Below are positions 13,869-25,200 of a stretch of DNA of 64,000 nt, piece by piece (the first letter of the stretch is position 1; each line of letters begins with the position of its first letter). The DNA lies in the NCBI GenBank assembly GCA_018697195.1, contig CM031857.1:92689755-92753754 (forward strand), in the 5' to 3' direction. Position numbers and translations under genes: made by a program. The DNA comes from Certhia americana. Its lineage: Eukaryota > Chordata > Aves > Passeriformes > Certhiidae. The notes under the pieces were generated by a model. That model made no database searches and had not been told where the DNA came from. It saw only the letters and a program-made list of their open reading frames with translations.

Positions 13869-14760
13869 ATCCAGTTAGCCTGCTTCCTCCAGTCTCTCTT
13901 TTCCAGGAACACCAGAAAAGACACTAATTTTCCATTCCTTGTTTTCCTTTCTGGCATGTTTTTAATGGGGAAGATGATAAAGACAGACTCTCTGCAGGTC
14001 TCACCTCATTCTCGTAGTTCAGAAAAGAAGAGAGCATGTATAAAAGAAGTTTGATGGGGATTTGAGAAGCTATACAAGATTGCATGCAGTCAGCCAAGGG
14101 ACCCTGATCTCTTAGTCCTCTCCAGTCTCCAGGACCAGGGTTTCAGATGGAAACCATGGAGCAGGAACAGGGGACACACAATATTTAAGTTTCATTTCTC
14201 TATGGAGTCAAACCTGAAGTTTCAAGAAACTGCTTGGGATTTGATAACCTGGGACAACTCGGCAGGCTGCTGAAGGGAAGCAGAGGTGAAGCTGCAGAGA
14301 AAAAAAAGTGGCGAGAGGTGAAGTTGAAGACAAAAAAAATTGGGGAGTTGTATATCTCTTGCTATTAGTCAGTGTCTGTGGACAAGACAGAAATAATGGC
14401 TGATAATGTGATGGGGAATCAGACTGGTGCATCAGGTCATGTGAGGGAGCAGCCCTCACGCTGCCCTGCAACACAGGCATATACCCCACACACCTCAGGG
14501 TGCAAAGTACCTTTGGTGACTCACTACCCTACAGTCCTGCAGCCTCTTCTCTCTGGTCTGACACATACATATCAGTTCATGGAACAGAAGAGCCTGCAGC
14601 AAGAATAAATACAATATGGGGCAAATGGAGAGAAGTCAGGCAGAAGCAAGTGTACAAATCTCATTGTTAATGCAAGAGATTCGACAGATTGGGAACTGAG
14701 AGGCAAATGTGGGGCAGGACTGATTGGTACTGGGGCTGGGACAGTGCAGGAGTCAAAAAG

Positions 14761-14782
14761 TCTAATCTAATCTAATCTAATC
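14761..14782. repeat. (TCTAA)n pentanucleotide repeat
   Basis: Four full copies of TCTAA plus a partial copy, uninterrupted. A short microsatellite. Confidence 0.9.
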
Positions 14783-16298
14783 ATTACTGATATTCATATA
14801 GAATGTGAAGATCAATAAAGATGAAGAGGGATAAAGTGGATAGGTTATAAATAAAGCACTGATGAACAACATCCCTGCCCCTCAGCATCTTCACCATCAA
14901 GGATATTGTGGGCTTCTGTTTTTAATCCCTCTTCTAAATAGCCTGTAATTCTACCCTTTCTAAAACAATGACCCAACAGCTGGTGTCTTCCTTCTTTCTC
15001 TACCATCATCAACAAACCATCTGTGAGAAGAGAGAGGGAAAAAATGAAATGTCTATATTTTGCTCTCACCAGATTTCCTCGCTGGCTAAGCATCTGTCCC
15101 ACAGCTGTCACACAGCACTTGGAGAGCAATGAGTAACCCTAAAGTCCAAATGTTTTCCAGTTTCCTGATTTTCAGGAAAATCATCTGTGTTGTGGTCCAT
15201 AATGCCTAAAATGTTTCCTGAAAATTTCCAGTAAATTCCAAAGTGGTCACATCGTATCCAGGCAGGCAAGAAATCAAATATATTCATCGTGGCTTTGTAA
15301 AAGAGAGGGGGTAAGTGTTAGCTAGTTCCCTAGAGTCCCTTTACAGCAAATGGAGGAAAGTTATTCTCTAATGGAAATATGAATTTTGAATGTATTGTTT
15401 TGCGACTGCTGACACCAAGACTGTGTACAACTAAACATAAGAATCTTTCAAATTAAGCTGAATACTTTTCTTAAGTGAGCAGAGCATACAATGTTGAGTC
15501 TGTCAGGGTTTTATGCTACAGAAGCGCTAAAAATGCCCTAACCGGCAAGAAGATGAAGTGTGGCATGGTGAAAGAGGATGATATCTGTCTGGACATAAAC
15601 TTCCTAGTACCAAGTTAATGCCTTAATTCTTTGCAAAAATTTTGAATTCGTAGTTGCAATTGTCAGAATCAACACCTACATAATATAGCTACACGTTACC
15701 TCCTCCATTATTAAAATACATTCTAACCAGATTCACTATGCTTAATGTTAAACTTCAGAACTACCTGAAGAAAGGATAAATAACCCTCCCTTCATTATTC
15801 TGGAGGAACTCTAGAGGCTATTATGCATTAGTCATTGAACTTTTAGATACCTGTGGTTAGCTGAGATGAACACCACCTCACCAAACATGCAGGGACAGTC
15901 AATCCAGCCAAGTTTACAGCATCTCTTCACTTATCCCATCACTTATGGATATAAGCTAATGGCCCCTCAAGGCCTGTATAGGAACAGCTTAAATATCATA
16001 ATCAAGTTTGATCACAAGTTGTTTGTGCTACAGAGGAAATCAGATCTAAAACTTCTGTAGCTGGCTTTAAAATTCATGCTGCTATAATAAATACAACTTA
16101 AATAGTAAATATCTATTCTTAAGTGACTTGTTAAGCCTGCAAAAAAGTACAAAATTTATCCAAGAAAAACAATAAAGAAAAATGAGGTTGTTGAGAAAAA
16201 ATATATCTTGTGGATTGTGATGGTTTTCTTCAGATACAACACCTCTTCTGGAAATGCAGAGTACAGCTGCTGCATTTGTGTAATATACCCTGGTCTAC

Positions 16299-16646
16299 TG
16301 TGGTGGTTTAAAACCAGGTGGGAATTAAACTCCAAATAATCTGCTCCCCTTCCCTCTGCCTCTGCTCCAGTGAGAGAAGAACAAAGGACGAGATTGTGTG
16401 TTGAGATAACAATTTATCAAAAACAAACAGTCTAGGAATAGGAATTGCACAATAATAACAACAACATTGATAACTAAAGTGTACAAAGGAAAAGGTGTTT
16501 TACACACAGAGGCGTTCACCACCTTGACTCAGTTCTGCACGGCTGCTGAGACAAAGACAAGGTGGCAAGCACTCTCCACAGCGGGCATTCCCTGTCCTGG
16601 AGCCCAAGAAAAACAATGATGGACAAACTCCCAAAGAGCTGGATCA
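16299..16646 (+). mobile_element. possible solo LTR (ERV-derived)
   Basis: Begins TGTGGTGGTTTAAAACC and ends GGATCA, so it has the TG...CA ends of an LTR. It is flanked by the 5-bp direct repeat TCTAC at 16294-16298 and 16647-16651, the duplication size typical of ERVL-like elements. Its length (348 bp) fits a small LTR. Against the call, I see no clear AATAAA inside it, and a CA-TCTAC coincidence within about 2 kb is not very unlikely. The element could instead extend through the adjacent minisatellite. Family assignment needs a repeat-library search. Confidence 0.4.
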
Positions 16647-16746
16647 TCTACATTGTGCCACTTCTGGGCTGCTGGGCTCAGTGGTGGCTGGCAGTTCTTC
16701 AGCTGGGCTCCTCTCTTCTCAGCTTGGGTTCGGCTGGGCTCAGGGT

Positions 16747-17366
16747 AAGCTCAGGCTCAGCTCAGCTCAGATCAACTCAGGCACAGCTCAGGCTCAGCTC
16801 AGGCTCAGCTCAGGCATGGTTCAGGCTCAGGCATGGCTCAGGCTCAGCTCAGCCTCAGCTCAGGTATGGCTCAGGCATGGCTCAGGCTCAGTTCATTCAT
16901 GGCTCAGGCACAGCTCAGGCTCAGCTCAGGCATGGCTCAGGCTCCATCAGGTGTGGCTCAGGCTCAGCTCAGGCACAGCTCAGGCTCAGCTCAGGCACAG
17001 CTCAGACTCAGCTCAGGCATGGCTCAGCCTCAGCTCAGGCATGGCTCAGCCTCAGCTCAGGCATGGCTCAGGCTCAGCTCAGCCTCAGCTCAGGTATGGC
17101 TCAGGCTCAGGCATGGCTCAGGCCCAGTTCATTCATGGCTCAGGCACAGCTCAGGCTCAGCTCAGGCATGGCTCAGGCTCCATCAGGTGTGGCTCAGGCT
17201 CAGCTCAGGCACAGTTCAGCCTCAACTCAGGCACAGCTCAGCCTCAGCTCAGGCATGGCTCAGACTCAGCTCAGCCTCAGCTCAGGCATGGCTCAGGCTC
17301 AGGCATGGCTCAGGCTCAGCTCAGGAATGGCTCAGGCACAGTTCAGCCTCAGCTCAGCCATGGCTC
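16747..17366. repeat. minisatellite, about 11-bp GGCTCAGCTCA-type units
   Basis: About 620 bp of imperfect tandem units such as GGCTCAGCTCA, GGCATGGCTCA and GGCACAGCTCA, mostly 11 bp with occasional 6-bp half units. A higher-order duplication is visible: the landmark GTTCATTCATGG occurs at 16891 and again at 17127, 236 bp apart, with closely matching flanks. Because 11 is not a multiple of 3 and the unit lacks stop codons, all three forward frames stay open. This yields spurious frames of 333, 311 and 262 codons rich in Ala, Gln, Ser, Gly and Leu. I do not regard any of them as a gene. Confidence 0.92.
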
Positions 17367-17777
17367 TTTTCTGCTGCTCCATTCCCTGTGGCTGCTTCCC
17401 ACACCAGTGCTGCAGCATGTGCGCTCTGCTGGGCTCAGCTGTGTTTGTCACCTGGAGTTGCATTCTTCCCAAGGGATGGGAAGGGATGGGCAGCAACGAG
17501 AGAGGGACAAAGTCTGCAGGGCTGGTCCTGGCAACTTCCCAAGGAAGAAATGGAACAAAATGACCCTTTTCTTGTCCCCCAGGCCACTCTCCCCAGAGAG
17601 GATGTGCATGGTATAGAATAGCAACCTAGCTCTGTCCCTTTCTCAGCATCTATTCAGCACTCGAAGTTTATAATGAGGGACAGAAATTAATTTATTGAAA
17701 CCAACGAACTTGAGACAAAATATTGTCAGTTCTGTGAGGTCAAATATAAGAGAGCCTTGTCAATTGATGTGCACGCC

Positions 17778-18052
17778 TTAGTCTTGCTGAAACAATTCAG
17801 AGGGAACTGAAACACAGGAATCCTGAAACACAGGAAGTTCTGCATGAAGATATGAAGAACTTCTTTACTGTGTAGGTGACAAAGTACTGGGACAGGTTGC
17901 ACAGAGAGATTGTGGAGTCTCCTTTCCAGCAGACATTTACAAAACATCTGGACATAATTTTGAGCAGCATTCTCTAGGGTACTCTGTTTGAACAGGGAGG
18001 TTGGTCTAGATGACCTCAAGTCAACCCTTCCAAGTTTACACACGTGATTCTG
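17778..18052 (+). mobile_element. CR1 LINE, 5'-truncated 3' end
   Basis: Matches the familiar avian CR1 3' terminal pattern in order: a GGAAGTTCTGCATGA-like segment, GAAGAACTTCTTTACTGTG, a GACAGGTTGCACAGAGAG segment, GTGGAGTCTCC, then CAGGGAGGTTGGTCTAGATGACC, and finally a GATTCTGTAAG tail. CR1 elements are non-LTR retrotransposons of birds and reptiles that are usually truncated at the 5' end, as here. This copy is diverged and cannot code. It is one of the reasons for calling the host a bird. Confidence 0.85.
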
Positions 18053-20578
18053 TAAGTTAGTGACTGGTTTGTAAGATTTTTAGGTTTCTCCGAATACTAA
18101 AATCCATGTGGAGGCAGTGCTTGAAGTAGCATATTAATTTGATTTGTGTGTGCAGTGTGATTACAAAGTTGAACCTGCACTTGAAAAAAGAAAATAAAAA
18201 TTAATTAGCTACAGAGAGCCTTCAAAAGAGAGAAACAGGAAAACCCGCTTTTTTTTTTTTTTCAATCAGAAAGTAAAAAAAAACCCACTAATCAACAAGT
18301 CAGTAAATAGTGTGGTAAGATTATTTCAGTATTACCTGCCTAAAGGATTGATAATGTAAGGATGTCTCTAAGTGTGAATGTTTTGGGGACTGTGATTTTT
18401 AACTTTTAAGTATTTCTTTAAATATAGCAAACAACTGTTGTTTCTAAACCTGATTATACTGCAAGAATAACAAGATCATTTCCCCATAGGCATTTTTCAG
18501 CAAATGTTCAATTAACAACTTTACAGCCAACCACTGACTTTAAAACTATCTGATCTTTCCACAATCTATAAATTGTATCTGTTTAACTTGTACCAGTGTG
18601 ACAGTTACACTTTTAGAACACTGGTTGTGTTTATTCATTCCTAAACAAAGCAAAAGCATCATTTTATTACAAAGAAGGACACCTTTGCAGGAAATAGTTG
18701 CAAAGGAGACTTCCGTAAATAAATGCTGGCAAGGGTAACCCAAAGGCCAAACTGCAGTGCAGCCCAAGGATCTCTCACCAGTTTCAATTTAGTTGGGACA
18801 GAAGTTTTTGTTAGCAAACAAACTCAGAACACTTTGTACCAGAAATGAAAGGTCCTTTTAACTCACTGGAGCATGTAAGAAAAAGATACCCCTCTGAGGC
18901 TTCATTTCTAAGGCATCTTTCAGGTCCTTATACAAGGCCAGCTGAAGAAAGGGTTTGCTTAGGTTTGGTCACTGCAAGGTAGTGAACTGAATCTTAGCTC
19001 ACTGATCCACTTCCATACCAGCTGCATTCAAGAGGTGACAGCACCTCTTGCAATGTCTGCATTTAGAGTTATTAATCTCTAAAAAATCTACTTCTGCAAC
19101 CTTGAAAGTTTTTACAAGTCAGTAAGGAAATGGCTTTTTACAAATCAAAAAAGAAATGTGTAGGAATGAAGCGAGGCACCCAGCAACATTGCCTTATTGT
19201 ATGATTAAATGCAACAGATGAAATTAAAAACATATTCATAAGCCATGATTACCTCATTCTCTTCTGTTACATATGCTGTTCCTTCACTTAATCAGCAGTT
19301 TAACTGAAAGCATACTCTTCACTTGTATTTTATTTTGTGGTCTCACACTTTAGTAATGAACATGTCACGTTCACATGAATACTTATAAAACATTAAGTGA
19401 TCATTTAATTTTGAGTCCATGAGCACTCAACGGAACAGGCAAGAAACTTTTTTCTTTTTGTGCAATTTACTTGACAGCAATTTTTTAACCAAGTTGTTAT
19501 TATTATTATACATGCAGATCGCCTCCAACCATGGTAATGCCTTATACAACAAGTATCTTGGACATGCCCACTCCTCCTTCTTATGCCCCGCAACCCATGG
19601 GAGAGTCTCTAGCATGGGTGGGGTGTTTGAGCCCTGATGCCCAAGAACTGTGAGGAGGTTTTATTCAACCTCTCTCACAGGCACAATAAACTGCATATAT
19701 TTCTGGTGCAAAGAGTTTTGTACTCATCTTGTTGTGATGATTAACCTTCCTGAAATTAATAGTTGCACTTAATCTGCATACCTGAAAAAATGTGCTACCA
19801 AAAATATATTTAAAAAAAAGATCCTCCACCTCTTCCCTCAGGACATGTGTTGCCTTTGTGCTTCCCCCATGCATATATAAGCCCATCAAAACATAGAAGG
19901 CTGACACTTTTTAGTTCTTTACATGCTGAGCATGCCTGCAGTGTCCATTAGTTAGGAAATGGGTGAGCTGAAGCTGCTGCTTGTCAGCCACAGCGTTCAC
20001 GGGACTGCAGAAGTGCATTTGTCTCCCCACACTGGCAATCTTCCTTCAGTCATTGCATATGCACAATATATACATTAAACAAAACAGGAGGCCCACCATT
20101 AATTACCCATCTACACAGTGTCTAACACAATGGAAGCCTGAGGCTCCAGTGAGTTTCCCAGACGCTGTCTAAATAATGCAGATAGATGATAATTTTCCTA
20201 GAAAGCAGTCAGCCTACTCTGAGGGCAAGCCTTCCTCACCTTATTCGCATAGAACTTCCACTGGGGTACACTGAGAAAAGCAAGCAAGATTTTCCTCTGT
20301 AGTGTCTCTATTTCCCCAAATGTCTCTTCATATTCCTGGTGGTCTTGTGCAAGCACAAATGAGATCAGCAAATGTCCTGCATGAGTAAGAATTGCACCAA
20401 AAGTGTATTCCAAACACTAAGAGTAAGCAATTCATAGTCACAGTTTTACACTCTTTATTTTGCATAGTTAAATTAGCAGATAGAAAAAGAAAAGAAAAAA
20501 AAATTAATAGAGAGAAAAAAAGACTGTTCTTTTCCTTTTCAACGGTAATAATCCTGGAGCTATTTATAGGTGTATATA
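18053..20578. other. intergenic stretch, no gene seen
   Basis: AT-rich unique-looking sequence with short homopolymers and a TTATTATTATTATA patch near 19497. No coding, RNA or mobile feature was recognised. Confidence 0.5.
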
Positions 20579-20805
20579 TCATAGAAATCCAGCAAAATAG
20601 GACTGGAAGTAAACATGAGATCTCTAGACTATCACACAGCCCTGAGTCAGGACAACTGTACTTGTGTCATTCCTGAGCAATATTTTACACAGCTTAAAAT
20701 GCTCCAGTGATAGGTACTCTATAAAAATCCCTTGACAGTCTACTCCAGAATTGCATTACCCCTGCTGTTAGGAAAACTATCCTGATGTCAAGTTAAATGA
20801 TGGGG
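20579..20805 (-). mobile_element. diverged CR1-like LINE fragment, antisense
   Basis: On the + strand it reads as the reverse complement of a CR1 3' end in the usual order: ATCATAGAAATCCAGC, a GACTGGAAGTAAACATGAGATCTCTAGACT-type segment (20601 onward), a GCTCCAGTGATAGG segment, a CTCCAGAATTGCATTACC segment and a TGTTAGGAAAACTATCCTGATGTC segment. The order of landmarks is right, although divergence is high, so this is an old copy. Exact ends are uncertain. Confidence 0.6.
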
Positions 20806-21539
20806 GAAGTTAGGCTACCTTCTGAAGTTGAGTTTTTTAAAAGGCTAGAGGGAAAAAAAGCTACTACCTAAAGCAGATGCAAAGGCCATGTGAAACAAAG
20901 GCAAATAGCCAAATGAATTGTAAGGCAGAAAGGAAAGCTGAATGACTGGAATGATTTTGCCTTCAAGAGCATTCAGAAAGGAAAAGTGGCTAGAGTAACC
21001 TGCCTAGGGAAAAAACCCTAAACAAATAGATTTTCAAACAGAATGCTACCTAGTAAGAGACAGAATCGAAAAAGCAAACAAACAAAAAGACAAACAAACA
21101 AGCCCTCTTCTGTTCAAGTCTTATGGTGTTTGGGCAACAGAGGCTTTGCAAATTTTCTGTAAATAATGCATCAAAGAAATACTGAATTCTATCATCCATT
21201 CTCTTCATGGAGAGAAAAAATACCCTAAAGGACCGTAGGTCTTGGCTATCCACACAGTACATTACAAAACCTCTTTAAGAAAAAAAAGCAAAAAGCGCTA
21301 TGCAGAGGCAAGAGAGGTATTCACTTCAACTATTGCTTGAAAATATTTGTCTCTGTTGCTTCGCGAACACTTTTTTCTTTTTCCCCCCAGGGACAGAACT
21401 GATTACATTCTGTCAGTCTTTACCCCTTAAATAACAATATTATTAATAAATCAGTGATCCATCCAGTAGGAATGAAAGACAGCATTTCCCCGGGGGGCGG
21501 GGGGAATAAAAAATCGGAACACAACAGAACCCACCAACT
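20806..21539. other. intergenic stretch, no gene seen
   Basis: AT-rich sequence leading up to a CpG island. It contains an AAACA-rich patch near 21075-21100. No gene was recognised. Confidence 0.5.
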
Positions 21540-21540
21540 C

Positions 21541-21567
21541 AACAACAACAGCAGCAGCAGCAGCAGG
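21541..21567. repeat. (CAA)n/(CAG)n trinucleotide repeat
   Basis: Three ACA-type triplets lead into five CAG-type triplets at the edge of the orphan CpG island. Read on the minus strand it gives runs of Cys or similar, which are artefacts of the repeat. Confidence 0.9.
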
Positions 21568-21722
21568 TGTTTTGGATCCCGTGGCGCTCAGGAAGGAGCC
21601 CGCGGTGCCGCCAGAGGGGGCAGCCCCAGTGCGGGGCAAACCCCACGGGCGAGCCCGAGGCTGCTCCGCGGCCCTCCCTGCGGCTCCGCCAGCGCCGCCG
21701 ACCACGCACACGCATCAAGGGG

Positions 21723-21743
21723 AAAAAAAAAAAAAAAAAAAAA
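21723..21743. repeat. poly-A homopolymer (21 A) inside a CpG island
   Basis: A21 followed by an (AACCAAACC)-like A/C-rich segment. It could be the tail of a small retroposed insert, but no source gene was recognised to its left. Confidence 0.9.
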
Positions 21744-22040
21744 GAACCAACCAAACCAAACCCGAACCAAAATAAACCCCGCAACCAACAAAAATAGATG
21801 TTCCAGGAAGAAAATCCTGGTGATTGCGAAGCGCTGACGCATATCAGCCCCCAGTGCGTAATTTTCGCACCGGCAGCGGAGGGGCGGGAGCGGGGCAGGA
21901 GCTGATCCACACCCCCCGCACGCCCCCGGCCCTTCCCCTGGCTCGCCCCGGGATTTACCAAAAGCGGCGATTTCCGCGGGAGGCGGCGGTACCGGCGGAG
22001 CCCTGCGGCGGGCGGGGCCGGGGCTGGCCCGGGGAGCCCC

Positions 22041-22106
22041 CGCCGGACAGCCCGAGCACCGGCCGGACAGCCCGAGCACCGGCCGGACAGCCCGAGCACC
22101 GGCCGG
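22041..22106. repeat. three tandem copies of a 20-bp GC-rich unit
   Basis: The unit GGCCGGACAGCCCGAGCACC occurs three times in a row. The first copy differs only at its first base, and a trailing GGCCGG follows the third. Each unit contains CpGs and GCCGG palindromes. It lies in the orphan CpG island and may be copy-number variable. Confidence 0.92.
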
Positions 22107-22270
22107 CCCGGGAACGTGCTGCTGCTGCGAGATCTGCTCCCGAACAGGCATTGGCGGCTTCACCTGCCGCAGGAAGAAGAGCTGTCTCCTTGTTCAGACC
22201 CCGCGAATTTGCGCACGGCTTTCCAAACGCCATCAGCCTATCGGCTTGCCTGGGGACTCCGGGGTTCTGA

Positions 22271-25200
22271 ATCGGCCGCTCGATATACAAATTTTGAGGA
22301 AGAAATGGTCAAAATGCAGATATATATCCAAGTCTTAGTAAAAAAAAAAGAATAATCTGTAAATAAGGCATGCTCCAGATTTTCCTCAGTTTAATCTCCC
22401 CTCCCATATAAGAACATACAAGGTAATGACATCACATTATTTCTGTATATATTTCAAAGATTTTAAAATGGTGTTATTTACTTCAAGAATTACTGAATAT
22501 GCACAAAGTTGCATAAGTGTACCCCCTATTTATTTAACCTGGAATTCTCTGGAAAACTGTGGGTGCAATATTCATTGAAGCAAGTAACCTTTACTTAAGA
22601 GAGAAGTATTTTTAGAGTCTGTGATTTCTGAGTATCTTTCCCTCTTCTACATAGGCACCCATAGTTGTTTACACAGGACCAGGGGGAAAAAAGTAGGCAG
22701 CCCCTGTTTAAGAGTAAGGGCAACTGTATCATTCAGCATTAGTCTAGCTATAAAGGAATAAAACCTGCTGTTAGGAATTAGTAAACGAGTAGTATCAACA
22801 AAGTCTTTTGTAAAACTATCTGGAAAGGTGGCCTGTCCTTCCTCCCAAATAATACAGACTTCTCAACTGGATGGATAGTAGCACAGCCATGGTACATTAG
22901 CACTCAAAGGAGTTGAGAAAGGTTAGAGAGAAACAAGTTGATGGGAGTTCATGTCCTCTTACACTCAGGTTATGAAATGTATAACCAGAATGACACTGTA
23001 TCAGGAATATGCAAATAAATGTACCAGGGAATAAACTGACTTCACCTGTTTATGCAGAAGTTCAAGGACATCAAAATATAAATAACTCTGTTTTGTTGGA
23101 ACAGATAACTGTACTCATGATAGTATAAGAAAAGGTTGCTGACACACATAATTTTTCTCTGCACCTTTTTCCCATGGCTTCACTACCATCAGCTCTGTGA
23201 ACCTGGCAACAGGTAGAAGGCAACAGCCAAGCCAAACATCAAACACATCCCTTTCAACTGTTACTCCTTATCCTGATATTGAAAGATATTTCAAAATGTT
23301 ATTTAGAATACAACCAAAAAAAAAAAAAAGTATTTTTAAAGGATGTCACATTGAAAGATATTTCAAAATGTTATTTAGAATACAACCAAAAAAAAAAAAA
23401 AGTATTTTTAAAGGATGTCACAAATTTTGAAATTCAACCTACTTATGCATCCTGTCTCTCAGAAAGTGTCTTTTGAATAACTGGATATGACTTGGGGCAG
23501 TATTTAAATATAGCTACATATTCATAGGGCCTCATGCTTCAATCCCCCTAATGGAGGTGGAGGGGAGAGGGACAGGGAACAAACAACAAAAATCCCCAAC
23601 TGGACCCTGTGTGTGCTGGGCTTGTAGAATCAAGCTTCCAGATGTAACTAAACCCAGCTGCATGCCCTCAGAAGTAATAAATTCAATCATTTAACTATTA
23701 TTCAGACAAATAGCCTTCCCAAGCAAAATTCACTGATGGCTTGAGAAGTTCATTGCTTGCAAAACAGTGTTGTTGGCCCATATTTAGTTCAGTGATGAAA
23801 AAATTTAGATATATTTAAAATTTAAATACATTTATACATAAATTAAATTATCACAAGTTTGGGGTTTATTGGGGTTTTTTTGCCTTTTTTTTTTAATACA
23901 GCTAAGGAGCCTCTAGTACTTGAAGCATGGAAATGTGCAGTGAGTTGGGCTCTGTGCTGACATAACTGTATCTGCTATATCTAAACTTCATTACCAAAAG
24001 CAAGGTCTATAATTTTCTGGGCATGCCTCTGTCATTTTCGGTAGGGAGAAGTTAACATTTTATGACTGGCATAACTGATGGCAAGTGCCCCTCACATAGA
24101 TAGTATATTTTGATAAATCTGACCATTACCCAACTCAATTTATTTTTCTTGGAGGAAAAAAGGAGATGGCTGAAGCCTGGTATGCTGGCAAAAGCATAGT
24201 TTAGCAGGCTGGAAAGATGCTAATATTAGAACTATTTGGTCAGTGTACTTAAATATTAGCAAAGCATTCCCAGTCAAGATCACAAACTGGAAGGTGAATG
24301 TGATAAAACAGAGTTGGGGTAGGGTAATACAACAGAAGAAAATGAATGGGAAGGTAAAACAGGATCGCTTTTTCTTTCAGGATGATGAAATTGTTCTACA
24401 GAGAACAATTTTAATTTGTTCTATTTTTTAAAAAATTTTGTTCAATTGTTTTAATTTGTTTGAATCTGCTTTAGGTAGTATATTTAAGCAAATATCCTCT
24501 GGCAAATCTGTTCCATTACTAAAGATTCTGGCTCCCCTATGTTGTGCCTGAAGTTGTTTGGTGGAGAAAGGGTGCATGTGTTGTGCTTAACCATCCCAAT
24601 TTAGAGACCTCTGCATCTCTGAAACCCCACTTATTTCAGAAATTAAAGCAAAGATTGCTACACAATGCACAGGAATAGCTAAATCATAAGACACGCCAGC
24701 CTGCAGGACCAGTGAATTCTAGCTGAAAGGTAGGATGGATGAGTGGTATTAATGCATTTATTGTAATTAAATGCCCTGCGATTACATTGAAATGGTTGTG
24801 AAAATTCTTCAGAAGGCATATAGTGTTGAAAAACAATTCAGAAGAGTCCAGAGAAAACTCTGAATAAGATAGATCATCTATGTAAACCAGAATCATTCAT
24901 CCCAGAGTATTGGTCATGAAATAATTTACTTTTTAACCTGAATTTTACACATGCCTGAGTCCTACTTCTTGTGTTCAGTACTCTAGTTATGTATTGAAAA
25001 ACAAACCCCAAATATAACTATGGAAAAATAATATTTGTTATGAATCAACCACTGCTAAAAATGAGCTGCCAAATGCCAATATAGAAATAAAAACTATAAA
25101 CTGCGACCTCAGATTCTAGTCTATCCTAATGTCTTTGTCACAAAATTGACAAAGCTGTGGTGCTATAGCCAGTATATTGAACATGTATTACCTATATGGT

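Larger units (their letters stand above)
13110..16293. other. intergenic stretch, no gene seen
   Basis: Contains a (CA)n tract, a (TCTAA)n tract and AT-rich unique sequence. The segment 13150-13600 has a TATA-like stretch, then an AATAAA, then a T-run, which is faintly LTR-like, but no paired ends or target duplication were found. Open frames of about 95 codons at 13770 and 14845 have no recognisable features. Confidence 0.5.
21540..22270. promoter_or_regulatory. orphan CpG island about 5.7 kb upstream of the IRS2 start codon
   Basis: A sharp block of GC-rich, CpG-dense sequence of about 700 bp set in AT-rich DNA, separated from the IRS2 island by about 3.7 kb of AT-rich sequence. It holds a CAA/CAG microsatellite, an A21 run and a triplicated 20-bp GC-rich unit. 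Several open frames cross it on both strands (up to about 190 codons), but they overlap in many frames and are low-complexity, as expected for GC-rich DNA. CpG islands usually mark promoters, so it could start a noncoding or antisense transcript or be a distal IRS2 element. The sequence does not decide between these. Confidence 0.65.

Noticed and set aside
16747..17366. Resemblance to immunoglobulin switch-region repeats (AGCT/GAGCT-rich)
   Set aside because: The AGCT words follow from the GGCTCAGCTCA unit. No immunoglobulin constant-region exon is nearby, and the locus is next to IRS2.
16562..17621. Three overlapping forward frames of 333, 311 and 262 codons
   Set aside because: They are produced by the 11-bp minisatellite, which lacks stops and is out of phase with 3, so every forward frame is open. 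There is no domain and no codon signal.
21455..22290. Overlapping frames of 110-190 codons on both strands in the orphan CpG island
   Set aside because: Many frames are open at once because of GC-rich, stop-poor sequence and repeats; no domains and no splice logic.
24180..24431. LINE reverse-transcriptase motif VYLNISKAFP
   Set aside because: Only about ten residues resemble the YLDFSKAFD motif; the following residues do not continue the family pattern.
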